Below, piece after piece: positions 18,344 through 20,983 of a stretch of 20,983 nt of DNA. This DNA is from a virus. The DNA lies in the IMG/VR virus record IMGVR_UViG_3300006916_008554, positions 1-20,983 of that record, one strand, 5' to 3'. The notes below the pieces were generated by a model, which saw only the letters and a program-made list of their open reading frames with translations, ran no database searches and was not told where the DNA came from. Both the position numbers and the translations under genes were made by a program. Numbering within the stretch: position 1 is the first letter of the stretch; each line of letters opens with the position of its first letter.

Positions 18344-19066
18344 TTAATATCCTAAATAATCGGTTAATTTTTTCATTAAGTCAACACTTTTACCTAAACC
18401 ACCGTCAATTCTTGGTTCTTGAGCTCTAAGATTAGTTTCTTCTTCAATATTTTCTTCATAGTTATTTCTGTCGTCTTTATTTAAGAATAAATAAGCCCCA
18501 GGTGTGGAAGGTGATGAAACCAAGTCAAAACAGATTAATTCAAAATCATCTTGTACTTCATTTCTTTCTCCTTTTTTAACAAGGGAACCTACACCACGAG
18601 AAGAAACACCCATAGTAACCCCTTGTCTCATTAAGTTAGCGGCTTGGTCACCAGGACATGATACAACACCTCTTTCATGAAAACCTGGTGAGGTTAATAA
18701 TTTTATTTTACCCATAAGTGTATTACCTTCCCACCATACATCCGTTATTAAATGAGATACTCTATCTAAATCTATTAAAGATGACTCAGGGTGGTTAAGT
18801 TCGGATATTGATAATCCTTTTTCGATTGCTTTTTTATAAACGTCAGCTTCTCTACGTAAAATTTTTTCAGGATATACTCTTCCGTTTCTATTGGGTGTGT
18901 CGTACTTTTGTAAAGTAGCATAAAACTCAAAGGGTTTACTATGGTCTAGCTGTCCATACGATTCTTTTATAATTTGAGCGTTACGACTGTCGTTTGGGTT
19001 AATTGTTCCAGCATCCCATTCTACTAAAATACCTTTTCCGATATCGGTTGGTCCTAAAATTTTCAT
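18344..19066 (-). CDS. prohead protease, gp21-like (serine peptidase family S77)
   Basis: The 240-aa product is a T4 gp21-type maturation protease. Conserved pieces: YATLQKYDTPNRNGRVYPEK (50-68), the N-R-N-G-R-x-Y segment shared by phage prohead proteases; ISELNHPES (87-95) with catalytic-His candidate His92; GVSSRGVGSL (153-162) holding the serine nucleophile (Ser155 or Ser156); and FDLVSSPSTPGAYLF (180-194), giving Asp181 as a third active-site residue candidate. The C-terminal 45 residues are acidic and probably removed on activation. It would cut capsid, scaffold and internal proteins after (L/I)xE during head maturation. Length is close to the T4 protein (212 aa). A TATTTAT element lies 11 nt upstream. 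Confidence 0.9.
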   Translation of the reverse strand: MKILGPTDIGKGILVEWDAGTINPNDSRNAQIIKESYGQLDHSKPFEFYATLQKYDTPNRNGRVYPEKILRREADVYKKAIEKGLSISELNHPESSLIDLDRVSHLITDVWWEGNTLMGKIKLLTSPGFHERGVVSCPGDQAANLMRQGVTMGVSSRGVGSLVKKGERNEVQDDFELICFDLVSSPSTPGAYLFLNKDDRNNYEENIEEETNLRAQEPRIDGGLGKSVDLMKKLTDYLGY

Positions 19067-19077
19067 AATCTTTTACT

Positions 19078-19084
19078 ATAAATA
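19078..19084 (-). promoter_or_regulatory. candidate late promoter element TATTTAT
   Basis: Minus-strand TATTTAT 11 nt before the gp21-like ATG at 19066. It overlaps the end of the intergenic gap just after the preceding gene's stop at 19087-19089. Read on the plus strand the same bases spell ATAAATA. Confidence 0.35.
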
Positions 19085-19086
19085 TG

Positions 19087-19530
19087 TCAGACCAACTCTT
19101 TTGTCTTTTTTGTTTTGTGTATAATAAAATATTTCGTATTCATTATATTTTCTATATAAATTGAAGATATGATTTCTTTTATTTCTTTTTTTAAATCATT
19201 TGATTTAAAATCAAATGTACTTTTCAAGTATAACGTTATTTCTAAATTCATAAAACTTCGTTTGCCTGTTTGTATACCCGAACTTCTTAAATCTAAGTCT
19301 ACGATATAATATGATTCAAAAGTATTTTTATTACATATTTCGTTAAGTGTGAATTTTATGTTACGATTTATTGAACTTGTTACTCTGTCCCAATTTTCTA
19401 AATCTCGTGTTGGTTCAACCCACGTTTGTAGTACAATGTAAATACTTTTTAATTTTATTGCGTCAACTGTGCCATAATAACATTTTGCGTTATTAAAAAT
19501 TTTTAATTGGCTCGTTTTTCCTTTTTTCAT
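19087..19530 (-). CDS. unknown protein upstream of the prohead protease
   Basis: The 147-aa product is not recognised. It is basic at both ends (MKKGKTSQLK and HKTKKTKELV) with alternating strands and helices between: YYGTVDAIKLKSIYIVLQTW, IKFTLNEICNKN, YYIVDLDLRSSGIQTG, FMNLEITLYLKSTF. The central strand-rich part with alternating hydrophobic residues suggests a ferredoxin-like or related alpha/beta fold. T4 places small core proteins (gp67, gp68) near gp21, but these are acidic or helical and this one does not look like them. It reads divergently from the bS21-like gene across an 88-bp gap. Confidence 0.6.
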   Translation of the reverse strand: MKKGKTSQLKIFNNAKCYYGTVDAIKLKSIYIVLQTWVEPTRDLENWDRVTSSINRNIKFTLNEICNKNTFESYYIVDLDLRSSGIQTGKRSFMNLEITLYLKSTFDFKSNDLKKEIKEIISSIYIENIMNTKYFIIHKTKKTKELV

Positions 19531-19605
19531 AAAATCTCATTTTTTATATTTTTATTGGTTTTGATAAAAAAATAAGATACATATGTACAATAGTCAAAAA
19601 TTTCA

Positions 19606-19612
19606 TATTTAT
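19606..19612 (+). promoter_or_regulatory. candidate late promoter element TATTTAT
   Basis: Plus-strand TATTTAT 6 nt before the ATG of the bS21-like gene. It sits in the 88-bp divergent gap, which otherwise shows only AT-rich sequence and no Shine-Dalgarno site. The short distance again implies a nearly leaderless message if this is a -10 element. Confidence 0.35.
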
Positions 19613-19618
19613 ATATGA

Positions 19619-19807
19619 ATGTTAATAATTAATGTAAAAGGTAAAAATGGTATTGAAAGGGCTTTAAAAGAATATAAAAATAAAGTCTATAGAACTAAAT
19701 TGCACCAAGAAGTTAGGGATAGGAAAGAACACGTCAAGGACTCTGTAAACAGAAGAGAAAAAAAGAAAAAGGCGATTTATATAAATAAGAAGAAAAACGA
19801 TTCATAA
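19619..19807 (+). CDS. rpsU: ribosomal protein bS21 homologue
   Basis: The 62-aa, very basic product aligns by eye along its whole length with bacterial bS21. It has MLIINVKGKNGIERALKEYK (residues 1-20; family pattern I-x-x-A-L-K-x-[YF]-K), KVYRTKLHQEVRDRKEHVKD (22-41; family pattern K-T-x-x-x-E-x-[RK]-x-R-[KR]-x-[YF]-x-K-P-S) and RREKKKKAIYINKKK (45-59; family pattern RR-x-x-x-x-K-A-x-Y). The opening MLII is the form typical of Bacteroidota bS21. bS21 sits near the 3' end of 16S rRNA on the small subunit and aids initiation. Viral bS21 genes are known, and a phage copy could replace the host protein to favour phage mRNAs. It is the only plus-strand gene within the minus-strand head module, has no Shine-Dalgarno site and runs convergent with the two-TM gene. 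Confidence 0.8.
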   Translation: MLIINVKGKNGIERALKEYKNKVYRTKLHQEVRDRKEHVKDSVNRREKKKKAIYINKKKNDS

Positions 19808-19810
19808 TCA

Positions 19811-20038
19811 TTATTCAGAACCTCGGTCCCTTGAGAACTTTTCAAGGGTGGTAAATCCTAATCCCGCACCTACAATATACATCATACCATCCCATACATA
19901 TTTTTGTAGTGGTATATCCATAAATACATTTGCAATAAATGCGACACACATCATAAAAAACGCACAAATAGTAATAAACCTTTTTGATGATTTTTGTCCA
20001 TCTACATCACCCAGCAAAGACGTAAAAAACTTTCTCAT
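19811..20038 (-). CDS. two-transmembrane protein, holin-like
   Basis: The 75-aa product has a polar start (MRKFFTSLLGDVDGQKSSKR), a first hydrophobic helix (FITICAFFMMCVAFIANVFM, about 21-40), a short loop and a second helix (about 50-67, MMYIVGAGLGFTTLE), then a charged tail. Size and topology fit class II holins and the small membrane proteins of Bacteroidota phages. It could form the inner-membrane lesion at lysis, or have another membrane role. No endolysin is encoded beside it in this window, which weakens the lysis assignment. Its start overlaps the stop of the 244-aa gene by ATGA. Confidence 0.55.
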   Translation of the reverse strand: MRKFFTSLLGDVDGQKSSKRFITICAFFMMCVAFIANVFMDIPLQKYVWDGMMYIVGAGLGFTTLEKFSRDRGSE

Positions 20039-20769
20039 AACCCTTTTTCTAATTGCTTTAACTTGTAAAGGGAGTGTTTTGTAAGGGTGTTATTGTTTAT
20101 TTCTTCGATTGTAGATTCGATTTTTTTGTTTAATTCTTCATCTACGGATTCATTTAAAGTTACCTTTAACTTATCTATAACTATAGATTTTGTATTTTCA
20201 ATTTCGTTAATTAACTGTTCTTTATTTAAAGAAGAATAATATTTAATCTCATTAATTTCTGACTCACTTAAATTATTATATTCTTTCTCTAATGTTTTAT
20301 TGGCGATTTTCAACATAGATGAAATAGGTATATTTAAAGAAGTTTTTTCTAAAATAGTGTTGTTGGATAACAACGATTCTTTTATTTTATTTTTAGATAA
20401 TAAAACGGATTCAAGACTTTTAACATTGGTTTTATTGTATAAAACGTTATCAATATCAACATATGTGTTATCCACATCTTCATTAATTTTACTATCAATC
20501 CATTTAGATAATTTGATAATATCTTCTTTACTTGACTCAAGATGATTACTGATAATTTCAAAAGTATTATTTATATAATCTTCTACTATTGACTCTTTTA
20601 CGTCATTTTTATTAGATAATTCGTCATATAAATAATATATTTCACTGATATTTTTTTTGTTTAAAATATGTAGTTTAAACTCCTTTAAATTTTTTTTAAA
20701 TGAATCAGTACCATAGCTAGACTCAAACAAAAACTCTATTTTAGATTTAATTTTTCCAAATGGTGTCAT
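20035..20769 (-). CDS. helical protein of the head region, unknown
   Basis: The 244-aa product is almost all predicted alpha helix, rich in Asn, Lys, Glu, Ile and Ser, with long amphipathic stretches (for example LESSKEDIIKLSKWIDSKIN and TLNESVDEELNKKIESTIEE). No membrane segment or catalytic motif. The composition resembles core or scaffold-associated proteins, and the position upstream of gp21 is that of T4 gp67/gp68, but no specific match can be claimed. It has its own TATTTAT element and is translationally coupled to the two-TM protein downstream. Confidence 0.6.
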   Translation of the reverse strand: MTPFGKIKSKIEFLFESSYGTDSFKKNLKEFKLHILNKKNISEIYYLYDELSNKNDVKESIVEDYINNTFEIISNHLESSKEDIIKLSKWIDSKINEDVDNTYVDIDNVLYNKTNVKSLESVLLSKNKIKESLLSNNTILEKTSLNIPISSMLKIANKTLEKEYNNLSESEINEIKYYSSLNKEQLINEIENTKSIVIDKLKVTLNESVDEELNKKIESTIEEINNNTLTKHSLYKLKQLEKGL

Positions 20770-20783
20770 GATATTCTTTTTAG

Positions 20784-20790
20784 ATAAATA
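20784..20790 (-). promoter_or_regulatory. candidate late promoter element TATTTAT
   Basis: Minus-strand TATTTAT 14 nt before the ATG at 20769, in the 37-bp gap after the partial gene that ends at 20807. Confidence 0.4.
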
Positions 20791-20806
20791 TTACGTTATA
20801 AACAAA

Positions 20807-20983
20807 TTACTCTTTAAGTAAAGAATTTAACTCATCTTCTATTTTTCCTAAAGACTGTCTTCCTTTGGATAAGTCTAGAATATTTTTACCTTTTATTAGG
20901 TCGTCCTCAACTAATAAATCTAAATCTCTATTTCTAATAAATCTTTCTACTGGTGGTTCTTCAGTAGTTTCTGTATCACCACC
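20807..20983 (-). CDS. partial gene, C-terminal 58 residues (possibly portal protein)
   Basis: An open frame enters from the right edge and stops at TAA (20807-20809). The visible 58 residues are acidic and helical: TEEPPVERFIRNRDLDLLVE, then GKNILDLSKGRQSLGKIEDE and LNSLLKE at the end. In T4 the portal gene 20 lies upstream of the gp67/68/21 cluster, so the C-terminus of a portal protein is the first candidate by synteny; portal tails of this group are often acidic and low complexity. The sequence alone does not settle it. Confidence 0.5.
   Translation of the reverse strand, partial: GGDTETTEEPPVERFIRNRDLDLLVEDDLIKGKNILDLSKGRQSLGKIEDELNSLLKE

Noticed and set aside
19077-19084. T4-type late promoter TATAAATA on the plus strand
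   Set aside because: It points into the minus-strand unknown gene and away from any plus-strand start nearby. The same bases in minus sense (TATTTATA) precede the gp21-like gene.
1-20983. tRNA genes, CRISPR arrays, insertion sequences, integrase or attachment sites
   Set aside because: No cloverleaf-like sequence, regularly spaced repeat array, transposase or recombinase was seen. The only tandem repeats are coding. Nothing suggests an integrated prophage.

Overview
The window is a piece of a T4-like (myovirus) genome whose host is very probably a member of the Bacteroidota, most likely Flavobacteriia. The phage evidence is a head-morphogenesis run on the minus strand in T4 order: prohead protease gp21-like, core scaffold gp22-like and major capsid protein gp23-like. 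A gp55-like late sigma factor, a gp5-like baseplate hub/spike protein and a PhoH-type ATPase on the plus strand agree with this. The host evidence is the strongly AT-rich sequence, a general lack of Shine-Dalgarno sites, a DUF4494-like protein, and a gene whose product ends in a type B sorting domain of the type IX secretion system (T9SS), which is found only in Bacteroidota.

Layout. 1-1054: a truncated P-loop sulfotransferase-like start, then two overlapping left-handed beta-helix (hexapeptide) acyltransferase genes. 1214-4700: phoH-like, a HAD-like phosphatase, a small unknown, and GT-B and GT-A glycosyltransferases, packed end to end. 4700-11164: gp55-like sigma, then tail/baseplate genes: a coiled small protein, a 668-aa unknown with a hydrophobic helical core, a 65-aa protein, the gp5-like hub and a beta-rich protein with a DNRLRE-like region. 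11161-11629: a small poly-lysine protein and a 57-aa protein, both plus strand. 11626-14439: a minus-strand operon of a 304-aa basic modular protein, the T9SS-sorted secreted protein and a small cupin-like protein. 14489-14921: two small plus-strand unknowns ending at a strong bidirectional terminator. 14966-20983: the minus-strand head module (partial ORF that may be the portal C-terminus, 244-aa helical protein, two-TM holin-like protein, 147-aa unknown, gp21, DUF4494-like, gp22, gp23), interrupted by one plus-strand gene that looks like ribosomal protein bS21.

How it may work together. The gp55-like sigma would direct late transcription. The motif TATTTAT lies 6-34 nt upstream of seven starts, each at the head of a transcription unit or after a gap, always in the sense orientation, and I propose it as the late promoter. 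The protease gp21 should cut after (L/I)xE. The capsid protein has such a site (INE, residues 58-60), and the two lysine-rich proteins carry LxE/IxE motifs just before their poly-lysine tracts, so they may be packaged internal proteins matured by gp21.

Most novel points: a phage gene for a T9SS-exported surface protein, a phage bS21 in a host lineage where bS21 takes part in hiding the anti-Shine-Dalgarno sequence, the lysine-rich proteins with repeated putative protease sites, and the TATTTAT motif. All assignments come from reading the sequence by eye. No database search was run.
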